Assembly: GCF_007004095.1 (NCBI RefSeq)
Contig: NZ_VHJK01000001.1
Span: 2,298,501-2,362,500, forward strand
Source: Erythrobacter insulae
Lineage (GTDB): Bacteria; Pseudomonadota; Alphaproteobacteria; Sphingomonadales; Sphingomonadaceae
Reading direction: 5' to 3'
DNA: 64,000 nt
The notes below the pieces were generated by a model that was not told the origin of the DNA, searched no databases, and saw nothing but the letters and a program-made list of their open reading frames with translations. Shown here in pieces: positions 16,081 through 24,614 of this stretch. Position 1 is the first letter of the stretch. Each line of letters starts with the position of its first letter. The translations under genes and the position numbers were made by a program.

Positions 16081-17298
16081 ATGAAAAAGACGACCGGAAT
16101 GGACCGCGCGATCACGCGCAACTGGCGCGCTGCGACACAGGCGGTACGCGGCGGTACTTGGCGCAGCGAACATGGCGAAACCAGCGAGGCGATGTTCCTC
16201 ACCTCTGGTTATTCCTATGATGACGCGCAGACCGTGGCGGACAGGTTCGCCGGCGAAGCGCAAGGCATGACCTATTCGCGCTTGCAAAACCCGACCGTGG
16301 CGATGCTCGAAGAACGCATCGCGCTGCTCGAAGGGGCAGAGGCCTGCCGCGCTCAGGCCACCGGCATGGCGGCGATGACAGCGGCGCTTTTGTGCCAGCT
16401 TTCTGCGGGCGATCACTGCGTTGCCGCGCGCGCCGCGTTCGGATCGTGTCGCTGGTTGGTGGACAATCTGCTGCCGCGTTTCGGGATCCAGACAACGGTG
16501 ATCGACAGCGCCGATAATGCCGCCTGGGAAGCTGCAATTCAGCCGAACACCAAAGTTTTCTTCTTTGAAACGCCTGCGAACCCGACGCTCGATATCGTCG
16601 ATCTCAAACATGTTTGCGATCTGGCGAGGGCGCACGGGATCACGACCGTCGTCGATAATGCGTTTGCTTCACCCGCGTTGCAGCGCCCGATGGAATTCGG
16701 CGCGGATGTCATCGCCTACAGCGCGACCAAGCTGATGGATGGTCAGGGCCGCGTGCTTGCCGGAGCGATTTGCAGCAGCGAGGAATGGATCACCGAAACA
16801 TTGATGCCGTTCCAACGCAACACCGGCCCCACCCTCAGCGCGTTCAACGCATGGGTTGTTCACAAGGGACTCGAAACGCTTTCGATGCGGGCTCACCATC
16901 AAAGCCTCAGCGCGGTTGCTTTGGGCGAATTTCTGGAGCCGCGCATTGTCGCAGCGGGCGGCGAAATGCGCCATCCCGGCCTGCCAAGCCACCCGCGCCA
17001 TGCGCTTGCAAACGCGCAGATGGACGCGACCGGTCCGATCTTCGCGCTCGATGTCGGCTCGCGCGCGCGCGCATTCGCCATGCTTGATGCTCTGGAGTTG
17101 GTCGATATTTCGAACAATATCGGGGATACCCGCAGCCTGATGTGCCACCCGGCCAGCACCACACACGCCGGCCTAGACGAAGCTGCGCGCGCTGAAATGG
17201 GCGTGACCGAAGGGCTGCTGCGGATCAATGTCGGGCTGGAAGATATTGCCGATATCACCGAAGATATGGACCGGGCGATGAAGGCGGCGGGGATTTAA
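16081..17298 (+). CDS. metZ: O-succinylhomoserine sulfhydrylase (Cys/Met metabolism PLP enzyme)
   Basis: MetZ makes homocysteine directly from O-succinylhomoserine and sulfide. The 405-residue protein shows the gamma-family PLP signature: MTYSRLQNPTVAMLEERIALLEGAE, the ATGMAAMTAALL region, FFFETPANPTLD, VVDNAFASPALQRP, and PLP Lys217 in YSATKLMDGQGR. The C-terminal TRSLMCHPASTTH and GLLRINVGLED are conserved. The start at MKKTTGMDRAI is chosen; an ATG at 16099 is also possible. It is monocistronic and follows a structured leader. MetB or MetC identity is less likely given the MetZ-type DGQGRVLAGAI segment. Confidence 0.88.
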   Translation: MKKTTGMDRAITRNWRAATQAVRGGTWRSEHGETSEAMFLTSGYSYDDAQTVADRFAGEAQGMTYSRLQNPTVAMLEERIALLEGAEACRAQATGMAAMTAALLCQLSAGDHCVAARAAFGSCRWLVDNLLPRFGIQTTVIDSADNAAWEAAIQPNTKVFFFETPANPTLDIVDLKHVCDLARAHGITTVVDNAFASPALQRPMEFGADVIAYSATKLMDGQGRVLAGAICSSEEWITETLMPFQRNTGPTLSAFNAWVVHKGLETLSMRAHHQSLSAVALGEFLEPRIVAAGGEMRHPGLPSHPRHALANAQMDATGPIFALDVGSRARAFAMLDALELVDISNNIGDTRSLMCHPASTTHAGLDEAARAEMGVTEGLLRINVGLEDIADITEDMDRAMKAAGI

Positions 17299-17320
17299 AG
17301 TGTGAACGTTTTTGGCCCGA

Positions 17321-17542
17321 TCAGAGTCTTTTACAGATCAGGCTGGAATGAATGGAGTCATACGATCCCAGCGTCCAGCCCGATCCGAGACTGTGAAAAC
17401 TTCGTGACCATTCGATCGTCGCATTCGCCGCGCCTACACATGCCGACACGAGCATGGGCAATGCAGACAATGCGATCACGCGCTTTAGAATTGCACTTAC
17501 TCCGAGGCCGTTGGCTTGCGGGATGGGGATTATCACGGTCAT
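17321..17542 (-). CDS. Possible small lipoprotein
   Basis: A 73-codon minus-strand frame begins MTVIIPIPQANGLGVS and has a hydrophobic stretch ending in a lipobox-like LVSAC at about residue 35. A short polar domain (IEWSRSFHSLGSGWTLGSYD) follows. The ribosome-binding site is weak. It fills an otherwise empty gap of 365 bp between metZ and the SulP gene. No homologue was recognised, and it may be a chance frame; the signal-like sequence is the only support. Confidence 0.35.
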   Translation of the reverse strand: MTVIIPIPQANGLGVSAILKRVIALSALPMLVSACVGAANATIEWSRSFHSLGSGWTLGSYDSIHSSLICKRL

Positions 17543-17663
17543 GATACTCAGCCAAATGCGGTCGGATGTTGTGCATTGCAGCATAATTGCCTAGGGCGCT
17601 GCGAACCCATTCCGGCGGCCTCACCGCTCAGCGCCGCACCGGCGCACAATCTGGAAACGCATT

Positions 17664-19178
17664 ATGACCCAAGCCGCCACTTTCGCGGAAACCTTTAAGC
17701 GTGATTGGACTGCGCAGCCGCGCGCAGACATTCTCGCAGGCATCGTGGTTGCGCTTGCGCTGATCCCTGAAGCCATCGGTTTCGCCCTGATCGCGGGCGT
17801 CGATCCCAGCGTCGGGCTGTATGCGTCGGTCGTGATTGCAATGGTCATCGCGCTGACCGGCGGACGGCCCGGCATGATTTCTGCCGCGACTGCCGCCGTT
17901 GCGGTCGTCGTGATCCCGCTGGTTCGCGACCACGGCGTCGAATACCTGTTCGCCGCGACCATTTTGATGGGTATTTTTCAGGGGATCGCCGCGGTCCTGC
18001 GGCTCGACCTGTTGATGCAATTCGTCAGCCGCAGCGTCATCACCGGCTTTGTTAATGCGCTCGCCATCCTCATTTTCATGGCCCAAATTCCGCAGCTTAA
18101 CCCCTGGGAAGACGGCGTTACGTGGTACACGTATGCCATGGTGGCGATTGGGCTCGGCATCATTTATCTGCTGCCGCGCCTGACCAAAGCCGTGCCAAGC
18201 CCGCTTGTCGCCATCGTCTTGTTAACAGCGGCGGCCGTGTTCTGGGGGCTTCCGGTAAACAATGTCGCGGGCGAGGGCGAACTGCCCGATGGCCTGCCAT
18301 TCTTTGCCATTCCCGATGTTCCGTTCACGCTCGAAACGCTAAAGATTATCGCGCCATATTCATTGACGATGGCCGCCGTTGGTTTGCTGGAAAGCCTGCT
18401 TACCGCGCAAATCGTGGACGATATGACCCACACCGACAGCAACAAACAACGCGAAAGCGGCGGTCAGGGTGTGGCCAATATCGCGGCGGCATTCTTTGGC
18501 GGTATGGGCGGCTGTGCGATGATCGGTCAGTCTGTGATCAATGTCGCATCAGGCGGGCGAGGGCGGCTATCCACCTTCACTGCGGGCGCATTTTTGCTGT
18601 TCCTGCTGACCGTGCTCGGCCCGTATGTTGGTCAGGTTCCGATGCCTGCATTGGTGGCGGTGATGATCATGGTTTCGATCGGCACATTCAGCTGGAATTC
18701 TATACCCAATCTGCGCCGTCACCCGCCGAGCAGCTCGGTTGTGATGGTTGCCACGGTCGTGGTTGTTGTGTGGACGCATGACCTTGCGCTCGGCGTATTG
18801 GTCGGTGTGCTGCTGTCCGGCATTTTCTTCGCCGGTAAAGTCCGCAACATGTTCACTGTCGAACGCATCCGCCGCCCGCATAGCGCGGTGTATGTGGTGA
18901 CCGGAGAGATATTCTTTGCCAGCGGCGACAAGTTCATGAAAATGCTTGGCCCGGAAAGCAAATATGAAGACGCTGCGCACAATGTTGTGATTGACGTGTC
19001 CAAAGCGCATTTCTGGGATATCTCGGCAATCGGCGCGCTTGAAAAAGTGGTTGATCGGATGCGCCGCAATGGCCGCCATACGCGGATCGTTGGCCTTAAT
19101 CAGGCCAGCGCCGATCTGTTTGACAAGTTCGCTTTGGAAGATCGCACCGGTCTGGAAACGGGCCTCGCGCCGCATTGA
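17664..19178 (+). CDS. SulP family anion transporter with STAS domain
   Basis: The 504-residue protein starts [20 protein letters not shown]. The SulP core (about residues 20-400) has some ten or more hydrophobic spans, beginning [24 protein letters not shown] and including [20 protein letters not shown]. The cytoplasmic STAS domain (about 415-504) has [23 protein letters not shown]. SulP proteins transport sulfate, bicarbonate or other anions with proton or sodium coupling; the substrate cannot be read from sequence. The neighbouring metZ makes sulfate a reasonable guess, but no other sulfur gene is present. Confidence 0.92.
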   Translation: MTQAATFAETFKRDWTAQPRADILAGIVVALALIPEAIGFALIAGVDPSVGLYASVVIAMVIALTGGRPGMISAATAAVAVVVIPLVRDHGVEYLFAATILMGIFQGIAAVLRLDLLMQFVSRSVITGFVNALAILIFMAQIPQLNPWEDGVTWYTYAMVAIGLGIIYLLPRLTKAVPSPLVAIVLLTAAAVFWGLPVNNVAGEGELPDGLPFFAIPDVPFTLETLKIIAPYSLTMAAVGLLESLLTAQIVDDMTHTDSNKQRESGGQGVANIAAAFFGGMGGCAMIGQSVINVASGGRGRLSTFTAGAFLLFLLTVLGPYVGQVPMPALVAVMIMVSIGTFSWNSIPNLRRHPPSSSVVMVATVVVVVWTHDLALGVLVGVLLSGIFFAGKVRNMFTVERIRRPHSAVYVVTGEIFFASGDKFMKMLGPESKYEDAAHNVVIDVSKAHFWDISAIGALEKVVDRMRRNGRHTRIVGLNQASADLFDKFALEDRTGLETGLAPH

Positions 19179-19183
19179 TTTTG

Positions 19184-19240
19184 TCGTATTCTGGGGATTT
19201 TAGCGTATTCCGGGAATTTTGGCGTATGCCGGCCAAATTG
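19184..19240 (+). repeat. Tandem repeat, 3 copies of 19 bp
   Basis: Three adjacent imperfect 19-bp units lie just downstream of the SulP stop: TCGTATTCTGGGGATTTTA, GCGTATTCCGGGAATTTTG and GCGTATGCCGGCCAAATTG. The period is exact while the units have diverged. The role is unknown. Confidence 0.6.
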
Positions 19241-19260
19241 CGATCTAGGTCGTGATCCCG

Positions 19261-19308
19261 CGCGCGATTCAGCGCGGGATTAAGCGCGCGATCCAGCGTC
19301 GGATTTCC
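19261..19308 (+). repeat. Tandem repeat, 4 copies of 12 bp
   Basis: CGCGCGATTCAG, CGCGGGATTAAG, CGCGCGATCCAG and the degenerate CGTCGGATTTCC follow one another exactly in register. The array starts 20 bp after the 19-bp array and lies between the SulP gene and the isomerase gene. Confidence 0.6.
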
Positions 19309-19420
19309 TAAACCCTGATCACTTGCGGGCGAGCGATCCCGCGTGCGATGCGCCCCGCCGGAGGCACTTGTCAGTGCGGATTGAGTGTGCGATTCGATCT
19401 TGAAAGAGGGAGAATATCTC

Positions 19421-20050
19421 ATGGCCAACCGCGTGGAGCTCGTTTTCGATTTCGTCAGTCCCAATGCATATTTGATCTGGACGCCGCTGCGCGATTTGCT
19501 GCGCCGCACAGGTGCAGAACTGGACGTTGTGCCGGTCTTTCTGGCTGGTATGCACAAGCTGACCGGCAACGCTCCGCCATTTGTGCGCGATGCCGAAGTT
19601 AAGGGCAAAAACGATTATGCGATGCTGGAGTTGCAACGCTTCATCGACAGGCACAATCTCGACAAGTTCAGGATGCACCCAAAGTTTCCCTTCAACTCAA
19701 TAACGCTGCAACGCATGTTGACCGCAGCGGATCAGGATGGACGCGGCGTTCAATTCGTTGAAACAATGCTGCCTGCCATTTGGGAAGAGGGCGTCGATAT
19801 CACCGATCCTGATGCATTGGCCGAGGCGGTCAACGCAGGCGGGTTTGATGCCGCCGATCTGTTTGCCCGGTCGCAAACCGATGAAGTAAAAGCCGCGCTC
19901 GCCGCCAACACCGATGCCGTGGTCGCCCGCGGCGCATTCGGAATCCCGACGATGTTTGTCGGCAATGCCGGATCAGCGCCCGATACGTTCCAGATGTTTT
20001 TCGGCAAGGAACGGCTGGATCAGATCGAAGACGAACTTCGCAAGGGATAA
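19421..20050 (+). CDS. 2-hydroxychromene-2-carboxylate isomerase family (DsbA-like, GST kappa type)
   Basis: The 209-residue protein starts MANRVELVFDFVSPNAY after a GAGGGAG ribosome-binding site. Ser13 in the FDFVSPNAY motif is the kappa-type glutathione-binding serine. The C-terminal ARGAFGIPTMFVGN holds the cis-Pro of the thioredoxin fold, with a helical insertion between. Family members isomerise aromatic degradation intermediates using glutathione, but many copies have unknown substrates. No aromatic degradation genes are adjacent, so the role here is probably a general glutathione-dependent isomerase. Confidence 0.85.
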   Translation: MANRVELVFDFVSPNAYLIWTPLRDLLRRTGAELDVVPVFLAGMHKLTGNAPPFVRDAEVKGKNDYAMLELQRFIDRHNLDKFRMHPKFPFNSITLQRMLTAADQDGRGVQFVETMLPAIWEEGVDITDPDALAEAVNAGGFDAADLFARSQTDEVKAALAANTDAVVARGAFGIPTMFVGNAGSAPDTFQMFFGKERLDQIEDELRKG

Positions 20051-20443
20051 GGCAGGTCAGCTGGCACGCCCCCATCCGCGTGCATATTCTCTGGCGATAA
20101 GGGAGCGATCACTTCGTCTGTGAGGAAAGGCGCCGCTGTGGATCATGCCTGCTGGGCCAATGATACAGCGTTCCGGATTGGCCGCGTCGCTTTCTCCTGT
20201 GACCCGTGCGGCCAAAATCCCGATTAAAATTCCTGTTCAGATGTAGCCCGTATCGGAACCACACCATCCGGTGCCGGGCTCCTCAATCGGGACGGGGTTG
20301 GTCCGAATTGGCATCCGATCGATCTGTTCGCACCTGCGAAGTGATGCTCATTTGCATAATCTTGGCCGGAATCCGGAACGCACAGTTGATTACGGGCATT
20401 GTCCTCTTGCGAGCACGAAACGAATCGCTAACTTGGAAATCCT
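20051..20443. other. Intergenic region upstream of apaG
   Basis: About 390 bp contain no credible gene. The only structure noticed is the 14-bp interrupted palindrome TTCGCACCTGCGAA at 20327-20340, symmetric except for its two central bases. No promoter hexamers could be assigned with confidence. Confidence 0.35.
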
Positions 20444-20851
20444 ATGAAAGAGCTGTTCCAACACGCTGCTGTAACCGACGGTGTCACCGTCCGGGTTGCT
20501 GTGAACTTCCTGCCAGAGCAATCCCATCCGGAGGCTGGCAAGTGGTTCTGGGTGTATCACATCCGTATCGAAAATGGCTCGCATGAGCCGTTGCAGCTGC
20601 GCACGCGCCATTGGCGCATTACCGATGGCCGCGGTATGGTGAACCATGTCGATGGCGAAGGTATCGTGGGTAAACAGCCTATGCTTCAGCCGGGCGAGAG
20701 CCACGATTATGTCTCGGGCTGTCCGCTGACAACGCAGCACGGTTCGATGGAAGGGTTCTATACCTTTGTGCGGACCGATGGCTCTCCGCTGGAAATCCGT
20801 ATTCCGTTTTTTCCGCTGGCTGCGCCAGAAACCGCAGAAGGCCGTTCGTAA
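20444..20851 (+). CDS. apaG: ApaG protein (divalent cation tolerance)
   Basis: ApaG proteins are small fibronectin-III-like beta-sandwich proteins linked to Co2+/Mg2+ efflux phenotypes. The 135-residue protein contains the family pattern FWVYHIRIENGSHEPLQLRTRHWRITD and GIVGKQPMLQPGESHDYVSG, then GSMEGFYTFV and IPFFPLAAP. Length and domain match the family. There is no signal peptide, so it is cytoplasmic. It stands about 85 bp before a LysR gene and may be cotranscribed with it. The biochemical role remains unsettled even in model species. Confidence 0.95.
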   Translation: MKELFQHAAVTDGVTVRVAVNFLPEQSHPEAGKWFWVYHIRIENGSHEPLQLRTRHWRITDGRGMVNHVDGEGIVGKQPMLQPGESHDYVSGCPLTTQHGSMEGFYTFVRTDGSPLEIRIPFFPLAAPETAEGRS

Positions 20852-20935
20852 CCGGCATAGCCATGCGTTATGGCGGCGCTTTATCGCCGCCGGATCATCT
20901 TGCGATTGGAAGGTTGCAGGCTTAAGCGATTTTCC

Positions 20936-21739
20936 GTGAAACGCACTCATCTCCCTTTGAACGCCCTGCGCGTCTATGACGCAGCGGCCCGGCATTTGTC
21001 CTTTACCCGCGCCGCAGACGAGCTTGCCGTGACGCCGGCCGCCGTAGGTCAGCAAATCCGCGCGCTCGAAGATCATCTGGGCACCGTGCTGTTTCGCCGC
21101 ACTAGCAAAGGGTTGGAGCTGACGCCTGAAGGCGAAGCGGGGCTCGATGCCTTACGCGAAGGATTCTTGCGGTTTGAGGAAAGCGTCGCCGCGATGCAGG
21201 CGGGGCAGGCTTCCGACCGGTACACAATTGCCGCCCCGCGCGATTTTTATGCGGAATGGCTGGCCCCGCGTCTCGCCGTGTTTCAGGCAGATACGCCCAA
21301 GGATAGCGCAGGTGTGCTTTACAGCTTCGTCGCCGATGAAAACGCCGATTTTACCGAAGCCAACCTCGACCTTGCGATCCGTCTGGTGGATGGGCCGGGG
21401 GATCTGGAGGGCGTGCAGCTCGCACCGGCAGAACGCGTTACCGTCGCCGCGCCGACACACCGTGATGCGTGGATTGACTGGCCCGGTGCAGCTCTGCCGG
21501 ATGGGGTAAAGCCGTGCATAAAGGCGGGCAGCGCGGGTCAGGCTTTGTCGAGCGCGCTGGCGGGCATGGGGCGCACCGTTCTGCCAATGCCGCTGGTCGC
21601 AGGCGCGCTGAAATCGGGCGCGCTGGAGGCGTCTGGCGAACCGCAAGAGAGCCTGCGGGCCTATTGGCTCCTCGCGCCGACCCCGCAATGGCGCAGCAAA
21701 AAAGTAAAAGCGCTGGTGGAGTTCCTGACCCGTGGTTGA
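20936..21739 (+). CDS. LysR family regulator (GcvA-like)
   Basis: The 267-residue protein starts at a GTG with KRTHLPLNALRVYDAAARHL. The winged HTH (about residues 6-62) includes FTRAADELAVTPAAVGQQIRALEDHLG and LFRRTSKGLELTPEGEAGL, the pattern of the GcvA subgroup. The effector-binding domain is short, making the protein smaller than typical LysR proteins. Upstream in-frame ATG codons would extend it by 22 residues of unlikely sequence. It overlaps the following GNAT gene by 8 bp, suggesting a coupled pair. The target is unknown. Confidence 0.85.
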   Translation: MKRTHLPLNALRVYDAAARHLSFTRAADELAVTPAAVGQQIRALEDHLGTVLFRRTSKGLELTPEGEAGLDALREGFLRFEESVAAMQAGQASDRYTIAAPRDFYAEWLAPRLAVFQADTPKDSAGVLYSFVADENADFTEANLDLAIRLVDGPGDLEGVQLAPAERVTVAAPTHRDAWIDWPGAALPDGVKPCIKAGSAGQALSSALAGMGRTVLPMPLVAGALKSGALEASGEPQESLRAYWLLAPTPQWRSKKVKALVEFLTRG

Positions 21740-22238
21740 GGCCGCTGCGCTGACCACCCGGCGTTTCACCTTGCGCCCGCTTGAGCGTGCCGATGCCGCC
21801 GCGCTGTACCCGACGCTGTCGGACCCGTCGCAGTGCACCTATCTTTCCCGTGAGGCTTTTGCGAGCGAGGAAGAGCTGTGGGCGTGGCTCGCCGATCCTG
21901 AATGGCCGGGCAGCACATGGATCGCGGTGGATGAGCGCGGCGCGGTCGCTGGCCGGTTTGTCGCGATGCCCGCGCATGAAGAGCGCGTGCTCGAAATCGG
22001 CTATATCACCTGCGCGGACCGGCAGAGGCAGGGCGTGGCCAGCGAATGTATGGCGGCGCTCATCGCGCACCTGTTCGAAAACGACGCGCGCAAGCTGACT
22101 GCGGTGGTCGATTGCGAAAACATCGCCTCTGCGCGGGTCATGGACACACTCGGCTTTACCCGAGAAGCGCATTTCCGCGAGCATGAGACCACACACGAAG
22201 GCCTACGCGATGTCTGGGTCTACGGGCGGATCGCCTAA
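21732..22238 (+). CDS. GNAT family N-acetyltransferase (RimJ/RimL-like)
   Basis: The 168-residue protein starts at a GTG overlapping the LysR gene. It shows RRFTLRPLERADAAALYP at the N-terminus, the acetyl-CoA loop around CADRQRQGVASECMAALIAHLFE, and DCENIASARVMDTLGFTREAHFRE. It is typical of the RimJ/RimL-type GNAT family, which acetylates protein N-termini or small molecules. The acceptor is unknown. Its 3' end overlaps the convergent hypothetical gene by 36 bp. Confidence 0.88.
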   Translation: MVEAAALTTRRFTLRPLERADAAALYPTLSDPSQCTYLSREAFASEEELWAWLADPEWPGSTWIAVDERGAVAGRFVAMPAHEERVLEIGYITCADRQRQGVASECMAALIAHLFENDARKLTAVVDCENIASARVMDTLGFTREAHFREHETTHEGLRDVWVYGRIA

Positions 22239-22898
22239 CACCCGCGCCTTGGCTTCGTTCAGGGCCTGCTCCCGCTCCCATTCACGGCGCCAGCGCTCTT
22301 TCAGCTCGTGGAAGAATTTGAGGTTCGCCTCGTGGCTTTCGGGAGACGCGCGCCTGTCCGCTTCCTCGGCCTGCCATTCGGCGCGCAGGCGGGCTTTGAG
22401 AGCCTCGTAATCGGGATGGCCGGGGACAAGGCCGCCGTTGCCGTACCGGTCACGCATACGGCCGCGCAGGAAAAACATCACCAGCGCATCATTATGCCGC
22501 ACTTCGGTGCCGAGTATCTTGCCGGCGGAGACGACCATGCGCTGCTCGCCTTCGATAGCGCGGGCAAGGGCGCCTGCCTCCAACCGCGAAACCCCGCGAT
22601 CAATCGCCGCATCCCACGCCGCGCGAAAGCCATCGCTGCCGCCGCGCTGGCGCAGTTTGTAAAGCGCCTCCACGCTTTTGCCGATGTGTCGGGCCGCGGC
22701 GGTGACGATGCCTGTGGTGGCAAGGTGGGCGATAAATGCGCGCTGAAGATCAGGCGTGATGGAGTTGCGACGCGGCGCGGTGTGCGGGACCGGCGCGAAG
22801 GAGAGCAGCGGATCGTCAGGCGCAGGCGGATCGGCGGTGTAGGCGGCGGCGGAGGTGGCCTGGCGGGGAGTGGCGCGGGTGGGGGTGAGGTTGGGCAT
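22203..22898 (-). CDS. Hypothetical protein with terminase-small-subunit-like HTH
   Basis: The 231-residue protein starts MPNLTPTRATPRQATSAAAY. After a Pro/Ala-rich N-terminus, residues about 50-115 (PDLQRAFIAHLATTGIVTAA, then HIGKSVEALYKLRQRGG) look like a helix-turn-helix of the kind seen in small-terminase-like proteins of sphingomonads. The C-terminus is highly charged and helical (ELKERWRREWEREQALNEAK). It may be DNA-binding. It overlaps the convergent GNAT gene and its 5' side abuts a repeat mosaic. A longer start at 22970 is possible but less conserved-looking. Confidence 0.65.
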   Translation of the reverse strand: MPNLTPTRATPRQATSAAAYTADPPAPDDPLLSFAPVPHTAPRRNSITPDLQRAFIAHLATTGIVTAAARHIGKSVEALYKLRQRGGSDGFRAAWDAAIDRGVSRLEAGALARAIEGEQRMVVSAGKILGTEVRHNDALVMFFLRGRMRDRYGNGGLVPGHPDYEALKARLRAEWQAEEADRRASPESHEANLKFFHELKERWRREWEREQALNEAKARVLGDPPVDPDIA

Positions 22899-22926
22899 AA
22901 CCTGACGGGAATATGCACATTTTCGC

Positions 22927-23210
22927 GAGGTAGGAAAATGCGGTGAGGTTTTGTGTTTTTGTTTCCGCACGCCGTCCGGCGCGCGATTTCCTCGGCCCTA
23001 TCGGGCCTGCGGGCGGGCGGTCGCCCTTGCGGGCCTGCGGCCCGTGCTCCGCGACCAAGCCATCTGCGTAGCGCCAAGTGCCGGGGCGCTAGGCCGATGG
23101 CTTGGAATGGTGCGAGCCGCAGGCGAGCCAGCGCGCGACCGCGCGCCGCCGCTTATGCGGCGAAGCCAAGGCGGGCGGATGCCCGCCGCCCGGCGTTTGA
23201 GGGCGAAAAC
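22927..23210. repeat. Mosaic repeat block A (GC-rich palindromes)
   Basis: This block carries short motifs that recur downstream: TAGGAAAATGC (22931), GAGGTTTTGTGTTTTTG (22945-22961), GCGGGCGGTCGCCCTTGCGG (near 23013), GATGGCTTGGAATGGTGCGAG (23096-23116), and an 85-bp stretch at 23123-23207 centred on CGCCGCTTATGCGGCG. The motifs can form hairpins. Reading frames crossing the block are translations of the repeat and not genes. Confidence 0.75.
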
Positions 23211-23244
23211 AAAAAATCCTCCTCTCAACCAAGCTCTACCCCTC

Positions 23245-23460
23245 TCAATCCGCGCCCCGCACCCCCAGCAAAACCCGCTCATTATGCGCGTGTTGCTCAA
23301 GCTGTTCGGGCGTAGCGGGAATGCGATTGCCTATGCGGCCCGCCTGCACATGGGCGAGCCATTGGTCGGCGTGGGTAAGGGCGAAGAAATCAAACGGCGC
23401 AGGCGGTGCCCAAGCCATGGGCGGCGGCACAGCGCGGCGGGCTTTTGGAGGAGTGGTCAT
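23245..23460 (-). CDS. Small hypothetical protein
   Basis: The 71-residue protein starts MTTPPKARRAVPPPMAWAPP and continues PFDFFALTHADQWLAHVQAG. An AAAGGA ribosome-binding site lies 7-12 bp before the ATG. The Pro-rich N-terminus and helical C-terminus (PATPEQLEQHAHNERVLLG) suggest a small soluble protein, and no motif was recognised. It lies between two repeat blocks on the same strand as the HTH-containing gene, with which it may belong. Composition and ribosome-binding site make it a plausible real gene. Confidence 0.6.
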   Translation of the reverse strand: MTTPPKARRAVPPPMAWAPPAPFDFFALTHADQWLAHVQAGRIGNRIPATPEQLEQHAHNERVLLGVRGAD

Positions 23461-24083
23461 GGGGCGGTCCTTTTGTGGGGAGCAAGGACCGGATGATTAA
23501 GCAGGTTTTAGGAGAGTAGGAAAATGCATTTGGATTGGAGTGGCGCGAGCGACCAGCGAGCCAGCGGGCGACCGCCCGCCGCCGCTTATGCGGCGAAGCC
23601 AAGCAGCGCGGATGCGCTGCGCCCGGCGCTTGAGGGCGTAACAAAAGACTCTTCTCGGTTTCGCGCGGAGAGTTTGGCTTGGTCGGTACATGACTGCGGC
23701 AGGTGCTGGCCTTGAGGGCATGACCAAGAGGAGAGGTTTTGAGTTTTTGCGTTGCGCTCGCCCATCCGGGCGAGCGTCCTCGGGGCTATTCCTTCCGCTT
23801 CGCTACAGGGCCCCTGCGAGCGGGCGGTCGCCCTTGCGGCGGCTGCGCCGCCGGACCAGCGCTAACGGGCTTGCTAGCACCAAAAGTCTTGGTGCGAGGA
23901 TGATGGCTTGGAATGATGCGAGGAACCACCCGACACGCTGAAAGAATTGTCGCAGCCAAGCTACATGTTGTTTCGGCAAAGCGTAAGTGCACTGACATTG
24001 GTGGAGAGTCAGAAACCAATGATAAACAGAATTTGAGCCCGGATCATTTCAGCCCCTAAGTCATATTTGTAACTGCTGGGCTT
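23461..24083. repeat. Mosaic repeat blocks B and C
   Basis: Block B (23517-23640) repeats the 85-bp unit of block A at 23556-23640 in the same orientation, preceded by TAGGAAAATGC (23517-23527). Block C (23733-23922) repeats GAGGTTTTGAGTTTTTG (23733-23749), CGGGCGGTCGCCCTTGCGG (23821-23839) and GATGGCTTGGAATGATGCGAG (23902-23922). From 23923 to 24083 the sequence becomes AT-richer and holds no gene. The order of shared modules differs between blocks. Confidence 0.7.
23556..23640 (+). repeat. 85-bp repeat unit, second copy
   Basis: This matches 23123-23207 from GCGAGCCAGCG through CGCCGCTTATGCGGCGAAGC to the end TTGAGGGCG. The internal palindromic arms differ in a compensating way (CGCGCGACCGCGCG in one copy, CGGGCGACCGCCCG in the other; GGCGGGC...GCCCGCC against CAGCGC...GCGCTG), so hairpin potential is conserved while sequence varies. 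Confidence 0.75.
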
Positions 24084-24614
24084 TTACGCTGAAATACCGT
24101 ACGTTTTGGTGATTGTGCGGCAAAGCAAATCACCTGCTAGCTCAGAGGCCAGAGTTCCTTCATCGGAACCCGCAAATGGGAGGCCAGAGATTATGGCGTG
24201 AGCATCATTAGCGAAACCGGGATCAGGTTTCTTACCCAAATCGCACAAAGGATCAAAATCGGTTCCTTGAGTTGGCGCTGCCAAAACATCTAAGACCGCT
24301 TCGACTATAGTGCCGATTTCTCGAACGCCATCGCATGGAAGCCGAGCAAAGAGGCCTGTTTTGGCCAAGTTCAGATTGGAGCCGATTACCGTGCGGACGC
24401 ATTCGATATCGGTGTCATCGTCAACTGAATAATAATTTGCTCTAGTGACCGAGACACCATCCACATCCTTTGGTTTTCGTTCGAATGCTGAGCCGTTTAC
24501 TATCCCTGCGTCAGTATCAGATGGCCTGACGTAGCGGAGAATCTCGCCGTTAATCGACAACGATGCTTCGATATTGGTTGTGCCAGTGGGTTCTGCTTCG
24601 CCAAGTTTCGTCAA
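24084..24614 (-). CDS. Unknown protein C of AT-rich three-gene operon
   Basis: The protein has 176 residues from a TTG start with a GAGGGCGG ribosome-binding-like sequence 7-12 bp upstream. The N-terminal half reads INGEILRYVRPSDTDAGIV and AFERKPKDVDGVSVTRANYY; the C-terminal half has FANDAHAIISGLPFAGSDEG. The RYVRPSD and FERKPKDVDGVSV pattern recalls small uncharacterised proteins encoded next to homologues of the preceding gene, from memory only. No membrane span or catalytic motif is clear. It overlaps the preceding gene by 65 bp. Function unknown. Confidence 0.65.
   Translation of the reverse strand: MTKLGEAEPTGTTNIEASLSINGEILRYVRPSDTDAGIVNGSAFERKPKDVDGVSVTRANYYSVDDDTDIECVRTVIGSNLNLAKTGLFARLPCDGVREIGTIVEAVLDVLAAPTQGTDFDPLCDLGKKPDPGFANDAHAIISGLPFAGSDEGTLASELAGDLLCRTITKTYGISA

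Noticed and set aside
23524..23715. Small plus-strand frame in repeat block B
   Set aside because: Its translation (ASGRPPAAAYAAKPSSADAL) is just the repeat unit read through; block A gives a similar peptide. It is not a gene.
22900..23930. CRISPR array
   Set aside because: The repeats are long, differ in order and have no regular spacers, and no cas gene is present.
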